DNA of 64,000 nucleotides from Thiomicrorhabdus sediminis (GTDB lineage Bacteria; Pseudomonadota; Gammaproteobacteria; Thiomicrospirales; Thiomicrospiraceae). The stretch lies in assembly GCF_005885815.1 (NCBI RefSeq), contig NZ_CP040602.1:1193630-1257629 (forward strand), in the 5' to 3' direction. The notes under the pieces are model-generated. The model was not told where the DNA came from. It did no database searches and saw only the letters and a program-made list of their open reading frames with translations. Positions 25,521 through 33,975 of this stretch are shown one piece after another. A program made the translations under genes and the position numbers. The stretch's first letter is position 1, and each line of letters starts with the position of its first letter.

Positions 25521-27314
25521 ATGATTTCTTATAGCATTACTCCACTGGATCCAAAAGCGCATTTATTTGCCGTCAGTTTAAATATTCAAAGCCCACAACA
25601 GCCGTTTCAATATTTACGCCTGCCCAACTGGATTCCCGGGAGCTACCTGATTCGCGATTTCGCCAAGCACTTATCCAAACTCGAAGCGCAGGATAGCCAA
25701 GGCAATCGGCTTGAGGTTGAGGTGCTCGATAAATCCAACTGGCGTATTGCCAATCATGGCAAAGCCTTGCAAATCAGCTATCAGGTTTATGCTTGGGACC
25801 TATCCGTGCGCGGCGCGCATTTTGATGAAAGTCATGGTTTTTTTAACGGTACCTCTATGTTCATTGAAGTGGTCGGGCAGCAAGATCAAGTTTGTCGGGT
25901 GGAAATCGCCCAAACTGAATTCTGCCGACAACAACGATGGAAAGTCGCCACAGGAATGCCGGCGCAAAAAACTGATAAAAACGGCTTTGGCCTTTATCAG
26001 GCGGAAAACTATGCGGCATTGATCGATTACCCGGTTGAGATGGGAACCTTTAAGGAAATTAGTTTTGAAGCTTGCGGCATCCCTCATAGGATGGTGATTA
26101 CCGGTGTATTCGATTGTGATTATGAGCGTTTAACCGCTGATCTTATCAAAATCTGCGAGACTGAAATCAAACTGTTTAAAGACCCCCCGCCAATGCAGGA
26201 TTATCTTTTTCAGGTAATGGTGACCGGCAGTGATTATGGCGGTCTTGAACACAGAAACTCGACCGCGCTGATTTGCAGTCGTAATGATCTTCCCTACCAC
26301 GGCATGGAAAAAGCCACGGATGGCTATCTACAGTTTTTAGAGCTCTGTAGCCATGAGTATTTCCATAGCTGGAATGTTAAGCGCATTCAACCTAAGGCTT
26401 ATCAGCTTGCCGATTTGCAAACCCCGGTCTATACCACCCAGCTATGGTGGTTCGAGGGGGTGACCTCCTATTACGACAGTTTGATTCTGTTGCGTGCCGG
26501 AGTCATCGATCAACCGACCTATTTATCCATCCTTGCCAAACAGATGACCCGCGTTTATCGCATGCCGGGGCGTTTCAAGCAATCGGTGGCCGATTCTTCA
26601 TGGCTAACCTGGACCAAGTTCTACCAGCAGGATGAAAATGCGCCGAACGCGATTATCAGCTATTACACCAAGGGAAGTTTGATTGCCCTGGCTCTTGATC
26701 TAATGATTAGAGAACAAAACAATAATCAGAAGTCGCTCGATGATGTATTGCTTTTTCTTTGGCACAATTTCGGCAAAAAACAGATAGGACTCGAAGACGG
26801 TCAAATTGAAGAGATTTGTTCTGAGGTAGCCGGCATGGATTTAAGCGAGTTTTTTGCCAGCAGCTTGTTTGCTACCGATGATATCGATTTTGCCAACCTG
26901 TTTGCCAAGTTCGGCATTGATTTCAAGTTGCGTCCTGCCGGCAGCCTTGCCGACCAAGGCGGTAGTGATTCTGACGCCAAAGACAATTATCTGGCCAATG
27001 CTTTGGGGGCGAATGTCGTCGATAGTGGTAATAATTCGATTAAGCTGACTCATGTCTGGCACAATCAAGCGGCTTATCATGCCGGTTTATCGGCCGCGGA
27101 TGAAATCATTGCAATCAACGGCTTACGCATGCAAAACAAGGCTCAGCTTGAACAGTTGATGACTCGCAATAAGCCTGGTGCAAACCTGAGCTGTCATTAT
27201 TTCAGACGTGATGAGTTAAGAGCTACCGAACTAAGCTTGACCGAGGCGCCCGCTGACAGAGTGGTGCTAAGCATCAATGAGACAAAAACCGAACTGAACT
27301 GGTTGCCTGTTTAG
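25521..27314 (+). CDS. M61-family glycyl aminopeptidase with PDZ domain
   Basis: The zinc site HEYFH is at about 278-282, with the downstream glutamate in WWFEGVTSYY about 30 residues later, as expected for family M61. The N-terminal beta domain (YLRLPNWIPGSYLIRDFAKH) and a C-terminal PDZ domain (from about 510, AAYHAGLSAADEIIAINGLRM) complete the standard layout. There is no signal peptide, so it is cytoplasmic. I chose ATG 25521 because MISYSITPLDPKAHLFAV gives the usual N-terminus; an ATG at 25494 is in frame but has no ribosome-binding site. Confidence 0.9.
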   Translation: MISYSITPLDPKAHLFAVSLNIQSPQQPFQYLRLPNWIPGSYLIRDFAKHLSKLEAQDSQGNRLEVEVLDKSNWRIANHGKALQISYQVYAWDLSVRGAHFDESHGFFNGTSMFIEVVGQQDQVCRVEIAQTEFCRQQRWKVATGMPAQKTDKNGFGLYQAENYAALIDYPVEMGTFKEISFEACGIPHRMVITGVFDCDYERLTADLIKICETEIKLFKDPPPMQDYLFQVMVTGSDYGGLEHRNSTALICSRNDLPYHGMEKATDGYLQFLELCSHEYFHSWNVKRIQPKAYQLADLQTPVYTTQLWWFEGVTSYYDSLILLRAGVIDQPTYLSILAKQMTRVYRMPGRFKQSVADSSWLTWTKFYQQDENAPNAIISYYTKGSLIALALDLMIREQNNNQKSLDDVLLFLWHNFGKKQIGLEDGQIEEICSEVAGMDLSEFFASSLFATDDIDFANLFAKFGIDFKLRPAGSLADQGGSDSDAKDNYLANALGANVVDSGNNSIKLTHVWHNQAAYHAGLSAADEIIAINGLRMQNKAQLEQLMTRNKPGANLSCHYFRRDELRATELSLTEAPADRVVLSINETKTELNWLPV

Positions 27315-27430
27315 ATTAACCCAGTCCATGCCGCGATTCAGTGACAGGATCAACGTGCAAGCCGCTTTACTTTGTTTAAAGGGGCTCTTACACTGGTTAG
27401 AGGCTTGATGACAAGCTTTTGAGAGAAAAG

Positions 27431-27664
27431 ATGAGCAAAACCATAACCCCCGATGTGATATTAGAGAAGTTTCATCAACTGGAGATCAATCAAAGTTTTC
27501 AGGATGAAACCATTGCCGCACTTGAAACCACGGTTGGCAAACAACACCAACAAATACAGTTATTGGAAAATAAAATCCAATTGCTGACGGAATACATCAA
27601 GAGCCTGAAGATACAGGACGGCATAAAAAAACCGGAAGAAGAAGTTCCGCCACCGCATTATTAA
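27431..27664 (+). CDS. slyX: SlyX family protein
   Basis: A 77-residue, mostly coiled-coil protein (IAALETTVGKQHQQIQLLENKIQLLTEYIK) ending in the family's characteristic PPPHY tail. Length is normal (70-75). The start at 27431 follows GAGAG; a TTG four codons earlier is in frame. SlyX has no established function. It lies alone between the M61 peptidase and a secreted unknown. Confidence 0.92.
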   Translation: MSKTITPDVILEKFHQLEINQSFQDETIAALETTVGKQHQQIQLLENKIQLLTEYIKSLKIQDGIKKPEEEVPPPHY

Positions 27665-27723
27665 ATGGCGATAATTTGATAGATTGAATAGAATTAAAAA
27701 TTAATTGAACACAGGATAATTCA

Positions 27724-28326
27724 ATGAAAAAACTCCTAGCGCTCGCGTTAGCCGTGTTTGTCTGGCAGCATTTTTACTATGTTTCTTCGGCACCAAAGCT
27801 GGGGCCTGGCGTTGTCGCAGGCGGTGCGCCTTATGTCTCTCAAGCAGATACAAAAACCTTCAGGGACGGTGACTTTACCATTTACCCTAGCAACAACTTC
27901 AGTGCTGAAGTACGTGTGCTACATGCTACCCATTACTATTTTGACCGCGCCTCAAGACTATCACCGTTTGCGATGATTGTCGGCTGGCAGGAGATGTCCG
28001 ATGAGAGTTATATCGAAGCTTATGACTTTTCCCATTTCGAGCGTAGTTATAGCTGGGATTCGGAAACCATGCCCTTGGAGAGCGAGGATGTCGAGCATAA
28101 GATCGCCAATCTGAATATTATTCCAGCCAATAATGGCGTTAAGGCGATGTTAAACAATATCAAGATCGGCAACGTTGTTGAGATTGAAGGGTTTATCGTC
28201 AATGTGAAAAGCTCAACCGGGTGGCGCTGGAGTAGCGCCCACAACGACAAGCTGTCAGCAGAACCCGGTAACCAGATTATCTATGCAACCAAAATTTCGA
28301 TTGTAAAAGCCATTAGCCGTTTGTAA
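27724..28326 (+). CDS. Secreted or membrane-anchored protein, unknown
   Basis: A 200-residue protein with an N-terminal hydrophobic signal (KKLLALALAVFVWQHFYYVSSA) and no lipobox. The rest is a soluble mixed domain with conserved-looking aromatic motifs (TIYPSNNFSAEVRVLHATHYYF, FAMIVGWQEMSDE, YSWDSE). A C-terminal stretch (GNVVEIEGFIVNVKSSTGWRWSSAHND) looks like an OB-type beta barrel. I do not recognise a named family. An ATG with GGATAATTC upstream is a reasonable start. It converges with rluB, six bases away. Confidence 0.65.
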   Translation: MKKLLALALAVFVWQHFYYVSSAPKLGPGVVAGGAPYVSQADTKTFRDGDFTIYPSNNFSAEVRVLHATHYYFDRASRLSPFAMIVGWQEMSDESYIEAYDFSHFERSYSWDSETMPLESEDVEHKIANLNIIPANNGVKAMLNNIKIGNVVEIEGFIVNVKSSTGWRWSSAHNDKLSAEPGNQIIYATKISIVKAISRL

Positions 28327-28332
28327 TCAATC

Positions 28333-29259
28333 TTAACGGCGTCTTTTCGGCTTATCCCAATCGTTCAAATCGTGAACGGTGCGCTTGCCTCTTTGCTTTA
28401 AGGAAGGTTTGCGCGCCACCGGCTTGCTGGCCGTTTGCATACGTTTCTTTTTCTTTTCGCTAACCACTTGATGTTTATTCAAGTCCGGACGGGCTTCCGG
28501 TGGCAGGTGGACCGATTTCAATAATTGATTGACCTGCTTCCAGGATAACTCCTGAGTTTTTCCTTTACGTAGGTTGCGTGGCAAACTGAACTCACCATAA
28601 CGGACGCGGTGCAAGCGACTTACCTGAACACCGACTGCCGCCCATATACGGCGTACTTCACGGTTACGCCCTTCTTTAATGGTGACACGATACCATTGGT
28701 TCATCGAGTCGGCTTCATGGGTCGGCATTTTGGTGACCTTGCCGAATTTTGCCGGTCCGTCTTCCAATACCACACCGGTTGTCACCAACTGTTTGATAAT
28801 GGCATCACTGATCTCCCCGAAAACACGCACCGTATATTCACGTTCGATCTCATATGACGGATGCATCATACGGTTGGCCAGCTCGCCGTTATTGGTCAAC
28901 ACCAGCAGACCACTGGTATTCAAATCCAAACGACCAACACTGATCCAACGACCGTTAACAATGCGTGGAAGCTGCGCGAAAATGGTATCGCGCCCTTTTT
29001 CATCATTGCGTGTACATAAACGGCCTTCGGGTTTGTTATAAAGAATGACTTGGGTTGGTTGCTTTTGCAGACGTGTTTCACGAACCGCCTGGTCCCGCAC
29101 CTTAATTTTATCTGCCGCAGTAGCTCGATCACCAAGCTTAGCGGTGCGCCCATTGATCTTCACCAAGCCCTGCTCGATCAAAGCTTCTACCGAACGTCTT
29201 GAGCCGAAGCCGGCTCTGGCTAGTATTTTCTGTAGTTTTTCACCTGTTGGTGCGTTCAT
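28333..29259 (-). CDS. rluB: 23S rRNA pseudouridine(2605) synthase
   Basis: An N-terminal S4 RNA-binding domain (KLQKILARAGFGSRRSVEALIEQGLVKING) is followed by an RsuA-type catalytic domain with the aspartate in VGRLDLNTSGLLVLTNNGEL and the motif EGRNREVRRIWAAVG. The basic C-terminal tail (KKKKRMQ...RKPSLKQRG) is typical of RluB. I use ATG 29259; a TTG ten codons upstream is open but has no better site. RluB isomerises U2605 in 23S rRNA. It is the last gene of the rnm-yciO-site-2-protease-rluB cluster. Confidence 0.94.
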   Translation of the reverse strand: MNAPTGEKLQKILARAGFGSRRSVEALIEQGLVKINGRTAKLGDRATAADKIKVRDQAVRETRLQKQPTQVILYNKPEGRLCTRNDEKGRDTIFAQLPRIVNGRWISVGRLDLNTSGLLVLTNNGELANRMMHPSYEIEREYTVRVFGEISDAIIKQLVTTGVVLEDGPAKFGKVTKMPTHEADSMNQWYRVTIKEGRNREVRRIWAAVGVQVSRLHRVRYGEFSLPRNLRKGKTQELSWKQVNQLLKSVHLPPEARPDLNKHQVVSEKKKKRMQTASKPVARKPSLKQRGKRTVHDLNDWDKPKRRR

Positions 29260-29354
29260 AAATATTCTCGTATTCTCAAGCGTATGCAAACTAATGGCGC
29301 TATTTTACCGCGATTAGCATAATTGGGGTGCGCCAGTATTCTCAACTAGTCAAG

Positions 29355-30008
29355 TCATAGACCTACCAAAGCAAACAATAGCGCTTTGAGGTAATTAAAA
29401 GGCCCCAGCAATAAAGGGGTTAGGATGCCGAAAAACAGCAAGCCTAATAAAATAAAAAAACCGTAAGGTTCTAGGCGGTTGTATTGCCAAGCCAGCGGCT
29501 TGGGTAAAAACGCCGATAACACTCGACTGCCATCTAAAGGCGGAATCGGAATCAGGTTTAATACCATTAGAATCAGGTTGATGCTGACACCTGCGATACC
29601 GCTATAGATAACGAACTGAGCCATATCCGGTGAAGTTTCGTACATTACCGTGCCAAGCTTGGTCAGTAAAGCCCAGCCGATGGCCATCAATAAATTGGCC
29701 GCAGGCCCGGCTAATGCCACCCAAGCCATATTCGCCGCAGGGTTTCTGAAGTTACGCGTATCGACAGGCACCGCCTTGGCCCAACCGAAAACAAAACCGC
29801 CTAAAACCACCAAAACCAAAGGCACTATGACCGTACCGATCGGATCGATATGCTTTAATGGATTCAAGGTTAAACGGCCTAACATCAATGCAGTTTTATC
29901 ACCGAACTTTAATGCCGCCCAGCCGTGAGCCACTTCATGCAAGGTTATGGCAAAGATGACCGGCAATGCCCAAACAGCGACTAACTGAATGGTGCTAAGC
30001 TCATTCAC
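29355..30008 (-). CDS. Site-2 protease family (M50) membrane metallopeptidase
   Basis: A 217-residue, six-helix membrane protein of the minimal site-2 protease class. The zinc motif HEVAHG is at 24-29 and the third ligand lies in the conserved IPIPPLDGSRVL segment. MAWVALAGPAANLLMA is a further family mark. It lacks a PDZ domain, unlike RseP. The start overlaps the yciO stop by four bases, so the two are translationally coupled. Substrate unknown; the family cleaves membrane-embedded regulators. Confidence 0.92.
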   Translation of the reverse strand: MNELSTIQLVAVWALPVIFAITLHEVAHGWAALKFGDKTALMLGRLTLNPLKHIDPIGTVIVPLVLVVLGGFVFGWAKAVPVDTRNFRNPAANMAWVALAGPAANLLMAIGWALLTKLGTVMYETSPDMAQFVIYSGIAGVSINLILMVLNLIPIPPLDGSRVLSAFLPKPLAWQYNRLEPYGFFILLGLLFFGILTPLLLGPFNYLKALLFALVGL

Positions 30009-30649
30009 TGCAGGAACTCCCCTTGTCCTTGACGGATCAAAACCGGTTCTTCATCGGTAAAATCAATAATTGTGGTTGGTTCAAAGCCACTAAAACCACC
30101 ATCTAAAACCGCATCCAATAAATGCCCGTATGATTCCTGAATACTCCAGCCATCGGTCATCGGTTGCGTCAAGCCATCCTGATTCGGTTCAATCATGGTG
30201 GCGGTCAACAAAGGTTTATCAAAATACCCCAACAAGGCATTGGTGACCGTATTCGGGGTAACGCGTAAACCAATGGTTTTTCGTTTGGGTGACTGTAAAC
30301 GATTCGGCACTTCCCGGCTTGCCGGCAATAAGAAGGTATAAGGCCCCGGCAGATGGGTTTTTAGATAACGAAATTGAGGATTACCAACCTTAGCATATTC
30401 GGATAAATTACTCAGATCTCGACACATTAGTGCCAACGGGTGTTTTGGATCTAATTGACGGATACGACGGATGCGTTCGGCACCTTCCTTGTTATCCAGC
30501 AGACAGCCCAGCGCATAACCGGATTCGGTCGGATAAGCGATCACGCCCCCCTTATTTAGAATGTCGACCACCTGAAGCAATAAGCGCTCCTGCGGATTGT
30601 CCGGGTGAACACTTATATAGATGCTGTCTCTTGAACCGCCTTTAGCCAC
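30005..30649 (-). CDS. yciO: YciO/Sua5-type threonylcarbamoyl-AMP synthase family protein
   Basis: The 214-residue protein has the YrdC/Sua5 fold: VHPDNPQERLL, GGVIAYPTESGYALGCL, LALMCRDLSNLSEYAK, LPGPYTFLLPA and IGLRVTPN. It lacks a Sua5 C-terminal domain and matches YciO. I chose GTG 30649, which has AGGA eight bases upstream and gives an E. coli-like N-terminus; an upstream TTG at 30709 lies before the likely -10 box. YciO binds ATP and has weak threonylcarbamoyl-AMP synthase activity in some species. Confidence 0.9.
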   Translation of the reverse strand: MAKGGSRDSIYISVHPDNPQERLLLQVVDILNKGGVIAYPTESGYALGCLLDNKEGAERIRRIRQLDPKHPLALMCRDLSNLSEYAKVGNPQFRYLKTHLPGPYTFLLPASREVPNRLQSPKRKTIGLRVTPNTVTNALLGYFDKPLLTATMIEPNQDGLTQPMTDGWSIQESYGHLLDAVLDGGFSGFEPTTIIDFTDEEPVLIRQGQGEFLQ

Positions 30650-30691
30650 AATCGTCGTCCTGAATACTTCGTTATTTAAATAATACGCCGT

Positions 30692-30697
30692 ATTATA
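30692..30697 (-). promoter_or_regulatory. Candidate -10 box for the yciO-rluB operon
   Basis: TATAAT on the minus strand 43 bases before the GTG start of yciO. It is followed by a short palindrome AATACGGCGTATT. No convincing -35 is seen. Its position supports the GTG start over the upstream TTG. Confidence 0.4.
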
Positions 30698-30805
30698 CGC
30701 AAAAGACAAAGCGCTTTAATGCCAATTGTTTATGCTGAACATAGGTTTCAGCACTTATTTACTCAGTAATTTGAAGCGATTGGCCACACCCCATTCGAAA
30801 ATGGA

Positions 30806-31663
30806 TTAGGCGCTTTGTTTGAAATGCGCCCATACCGGCGTCACGGTTTGCGGTAAAGGGGCTAGCCAACCGAGACCGCGCCAGGTATGTTCAGGACGAT
30901 GAAAATCAGAACCCACCGAGGCCCAGAGCTCAAAACGTTTGGCCCTATCTGCCATCCCATTGATTTCCGCGCTATGACGAGGTTGATTGACCACTTCGAT
31001 GGCCTGTCCACCAGCGGCCTTAAAATCGGTAATCATGCGGTTGAGTTTACTGCTGGTGAATTTATAGATACCAGGATGGGCAATAACCGCAATGCCACCG
31101 GCTTGGACAATCCATTCAACAATCTGCTGCAATGACGGCCAGCTGGCCGCGACATAACCTGGACGCCCTTTTTTCAGATAGCGGTCAAACGCTTGCTGTG
31201 TGTTTTTCACCAGATCATGCTCAACAAGAATCTGCGCGATATGATTACGCCCGACAACCCCTTCACCAACCTTGTCATTGAGTTTTTCTTCAAGGTTATC
31301 GATATTAACTCGAGCCTTGTTTTGTAAGCGCTCACAAATCAAGGCGGCGCGTTCCAGGCGCAAATTGCGGATATGTTGCAAGCCTTGTTGCAAAGCGCTA
31401 TTGGTCACATCAAAATCCAAGCCGACAATATGAATGGTATGCCCTTGCCAGTCGCAAGACGCTTCCACACCGCTAATCAGTTCCACCTGATTGTTTTTTG
31501 CATAATCAAGCGCCTGCATATAACCGGCGGTGGTGTCGTGATCGGTAATCGCTAAATGGGTGACCTCATGTTTAACGGCTAGATCAATCAACTGATTCGG
31601 TGACAAGCTGCCATCGGATGCGGTGCTATGACAGTGCAAATCGATTTTCATAACTTTTGTCAT
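30806..31663 (-). CDS. rnm: PHP-domain 5'-3' exoribonuclease RNase AM (YciV)
   Basis: A 285-residue PHP-domain protein with the metal-binding motifs DLHCHSTASDGSLSP, ITDHDT, SGVEASC and GSDFHRPEH. That matches RNase AM, which matures the 5' ends of 5S, 16S and 23S rRNA. It lies upstream of yciO on the same strand, as in E. coli. A 156-base gap with the candidate yciO -10 suggests that yciO may have its own promoter. Confidence 0.94.
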   Translation of the reverse strand: MTKVMKIDLHCHSTASDGSLSPNQLIDLAVKHEVTHLAITDHDTTAGYMQALDYAKNNQVELISGVEASCDWQGHTIHIVGLDFDVTNSALQQGLQHIRNLRLERAALICERLQNKARVNIDNLEEKLNDKVGEGVVGRNHIAQILVEHDLVKNTQQAFDRYLKKGRPGYVAASWPSLQQIVEWIVQAGGIAVIAHPGIYKFTSSKLNRMITDFKAAGGQAIEVVNQPRHSAEINGMADRAKRFELWASVGSDFHRPEHTWRGLGWLAPLPQTVTPVWAHFKQSA

Positions 31664-31844
31664 AACAGATAACCTTTAAAACAAATGGCAGACAAGTTGG
31701 ATTAAATTTCAATTAGGGGCTAATGGTGATTTTGATGTTTAGCAACACTGAAAGAGAAAAATCTTAAATGCGGCTAATTTCCTTTAAATTCAATACAAAC
31801 CCATATAGAATCCCCTCTAAATTAACATAAAAGCAGCCCTAATT

Positions 31845-32459
31845 ATGAAATTCTTGTTCGATTTGTTTCCCATTATTCTTTTCTTTATCGCCTATAAGAT
31901 GTATGACATCTATACCGCCACAGCGGTGATTATCGTCGCCTCTGTCGTTCAGGTAGGTTATGTTTACTGGAAACATAAACGCGTGGAAAAAATGCATTTG
32001 ATTACCTTGGCTTTAATTCTTGTTTTGGGTGGCTTAACCCTGATTCTGCAAGACCCTGCCTTTGTTATGTGGAAGCCTACAATCGTTAACTGGGGCTTTG
32101 CCCTGGTGTTTCTTGGTAGTCACTTTATTGGCGAAAAGCCGATTGTACAGCGCATGATGGGACAAGCAATCAGTCTGCCCGATCTGATCTGGGTTCGCTT
32201 AAGCTGGCTTTGGATTTTCTTTTTCATTATTTCCGGCATTACCAACCTTTATGTTGCCTATAACTATGATGAAGACACCTGGGTAAACTTTAAACTGTTC
32301 GGGCTAATGGGAATGACGCTGGTATTCATTGTCATTCAAGGTCTGTATATCAGCCGTTATATTCAGGAATCGGATTCCGAGGCGGAAGCGGAAGCACGTC
32401 TTGATGGGCACACAGAAGATGAACTGACTGAAAAACTGAATGATAAGAAAAAGTTTTAA
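31845..32459 (+). CDS. yciB: Septation protein A / inner membrane protein YciB
   Basis: A 204-residue protein with about five membrane helices. The N-terminus [18 protein letters not shown] is diagnostic, as are the [16 protein letters not shown] and [19 protein letters not shown] segments. The C-terminal tail is acidic. YciB affects cell-envelope integrity and division-site peptidoglycan synthesis. yciI follows by 50 bases, as in many relatives. Confidence 0.95.
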   Translation: MKFLFDLFPIILFFIAYKMYDIYTATAVIIVASVVQVGYVYWKHKRVEKMHLITLALILVLGGLTLILQDPAFVMWKPTIVNWGFALVFLGSHFIGEKPIVQRMMGQAISLPDLIWVRLSWLWIFFFIISGITNLYVAYNYDEDTWVNFKLFGLMGMTLVFIVIQGLYISRYIQESDSEAEAEARLDGHTEDELTEKLNDKKKF

Positions 32460-32509
32460 TCAGATTTGATAAACACTTGTTATTTAAAATAAAAATCAAG
32501 GAATACACC

Positions 32510-32812
32510 ATGCTTTATTCGATTTTCGCTTATGATGTTGCAGACAGCCTACCGCTCCGTAAACAAGCCCGACCAGGCCATATTGCGCGCTTACAAGAGA
32601 TGGCTGAAAGCGGCCGACTGCTTCTGGCAGGACCTAATCCGGCAATCGACAGTGAAGACCCGGGCGAAGCCGGTTTTAGCGGCAGCTTGATTGTCGCCGA
32701 ATTCGATTCGCTTGAGCAGGCTCAACAGTGGGCTAATGATGATCCTTACCTAGCGGCCGGTGTTTACGAAAAGGTTGTCGTCAAACCATTTAAAAAGGTT
32801 CTGCCTGCCTAA
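32510..32812 (+). CDS. yciI: YciI family protein
   Basis: A 100-residue ferredoxin-like protein with the YciI features [13 protein letters not shown]...RPGHIARL, the active-site-like segment LLLAGPNPA, and [33 protein letters not shown] 32510 has AAGGA eight bases upstream; an upstream TTG is not used. The family is related to muconolactone isomerase but has no proven reaction. It lies in the usual position behind yciB. Confidence 0.93.
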   Translation: MLYSIFAYDVADSLPLRKQARPGHIARLQEMAESGRLLLAGPNPAIDSEDPGEAGFSGSLIVAEFDSLEQAQQWANDDPYLAAGVYEKVVVKPFKKVLPA

Positions 32813-32860
32813 AAAAATACTACGGCAGAATGGCTTGAAAAGGCTTGTTTAATAAAGCTT

Positions 32861-32880
32861 GACTGTATATATTTATAGTT
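32861..32880 (+). promoter_or_regulatory. Near-consensus SOS (LexA) box
   Basis: GACTGTATATATTTATAGTT matches the E. coli SOS consensus TACTGTATATATATACAGTA at 16 of 20 positions. It keeps the left CTGT half perfectly and has TAG for CAG on the right. It lies 83 bases before the LexA-like gene and overlaps a -35-like TTGACT (32859-32864). Confidence 0.6.
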
Positions 32881-32963
32881 TAAGAACGCACTCGATCAAT
32901 AAAGCACAAGATCGGTTTAAAATCGTTATTTGCTTTTACAAGCCATTATGCGGAGTTTAATTT

Positions 32964-33428
32964 ATGTCCAATGTCGCCTATCTGATTCCTAAGCGTAACC
33001 AGAAACTGCAACTGCAAACCGCCATTGATCCTTTGGAGATGATGGATGTCGATTTCATCAGTATTCCGCTTTTGGGTTGGACATCGGCCGGTGAACCGAT
33101 TCAGATGGAAATGGATTATGACACGGTCTCAGTCCCTTCCAGCATGGTGAAGCGTGAAACCTTTGCTCTTAGAGTCAAAGGAAGTTCGATGATCGATGAA
33201 AACATCGAAGATGGCGATATTGTCATTATTGAGCGCCGCAGCTCGGCTGAAAACGGTGAATCCGTTGTGGTGCGTATCAACAATGAAGAAGTGACGATGA
33301 AAAAACTCTATATCGAAAAAAGTGGCGTGCGCCTACAGCCAGCCAATAAAGATATGGAGCCGATTATCCTTAAAAACGAAGATATTGAGATTCTCGGTAT
33401 CGTTACCGGTATTCTGCGCCAACCTTAA
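32964..33428 (+). CDS. LexA-like S24 peptidase without DNA-binding domain
   Basis: The 154-residue protein is a complete LexA/UmuD-type catalytic domain. It has the autocleavage Ala42-Gly43 bond in GWTSAGEPI, the nucleophile Ser75 in VKGSSMID and the general base Lys113 in EVTMKKL. The end GIVTGILRQP is LexA-like. The first 33 residues are polar and far too short for the winged helix of LexA, and no HTH is visible. ATG 32964 has CGGAG upstream. It is longer and more LexA-like than UmuD. It is followed after 20 bases by an asparaginase gene. Confidence 0.85.
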   Translation: MSNVAYLIPKRNQKLQLQTAIDPLEMMDVDFISIPLLGWTSAGEPIQMEMDYDTVSVPSSMVKRETFALRVKGSSMIDENIEDGDIVIIERRSSAENGESVVVRINNEEVTMKKLYIEKSGVRLQPANKDMEPIILKNEDIEILGIVTGILRQP

Positions 33429-33448
33429 TCCATCAGGCTATTCAAGTA

Positions 33449-33952
33449 ATGACTCAACAAGCGATCCGTCTTTTTATTACCGGTGGCACCATCGATAAAG
33501 ACTACAACCCAATTAGCGGTGAACTGGGTTTCGCCAATTCGCATCTTGATCAATTGTTGACCGAGGCCAATACCACCTTGGCGATCAAACCACATCAGCT
33601 GATGTTAAAAGACAGCTTGGACATGAACGAAGACGATCGACTCATTATCAGTCAAGCTTGTCAGCAATGTGCCGAACAGCATATCGTCATTACCCATGGT
33701 ACAGATACCATGACATTGACTGCCCAGAGCTTATTGCAGAATCCGCAACTGAATAATAAAACCATTGTCCTCACCGGGGCCATGCGCCCTTTTAAACTGT
33801 CAAACTCAGATGCAGCGTTTAATATCGGCAGCGCCTTAATGGCTGTACAACTTCAACCCCCAGGTGTCTATATCTGCATGAACGGCAAGGTCTTCAACGG
33901 CAATAAAGTCATTAAAGACAAGCAAGCCGGCCAATTCACCCTACCGGCTTAG
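33449..33952 (+). CDS. Short asparaginase-domain protein
   Basis: Only the N-terminal asparaginase/glutaminase domain is present (167 residues; full enzymes are about 330). The two catalytic threonine motifs are there: ITGGTIDKD near the start and VITHGTDTMTLTA about residues 79-92. TIVLTGAMRPF also matches. The C-terminal domain is missing but the gene ends cleanly, so this is a known short family rather than a broken gene. Activity is uncertain. It is 20 bases after the LexA-like gene. Confidence 0.85.
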   Translation: MTQQAIRLFITGGTIDKDYNPISGELGFANSHLDQLLTEANTTLAIKPHQLMLKDSLDMNEDDRLIISQACQQCAEQHIVITHGTDTMTLTAQSLLQNPQLNNKTIVLTGAMRPFKLSNSDAAFNIGSALMAVQLQPPGVYICMNGKVFNGNKVIKDKQAGQFTLPA

Positions 33953-33975
33953 TCTTATTTAATTTTCGAGGTTTT

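Noticed and set aside
30650..30709. TTG start for yciO at 30709
   Set aside because: It would lie upstream of the likely -10 box; GTG 30649 with AGGA fits better.
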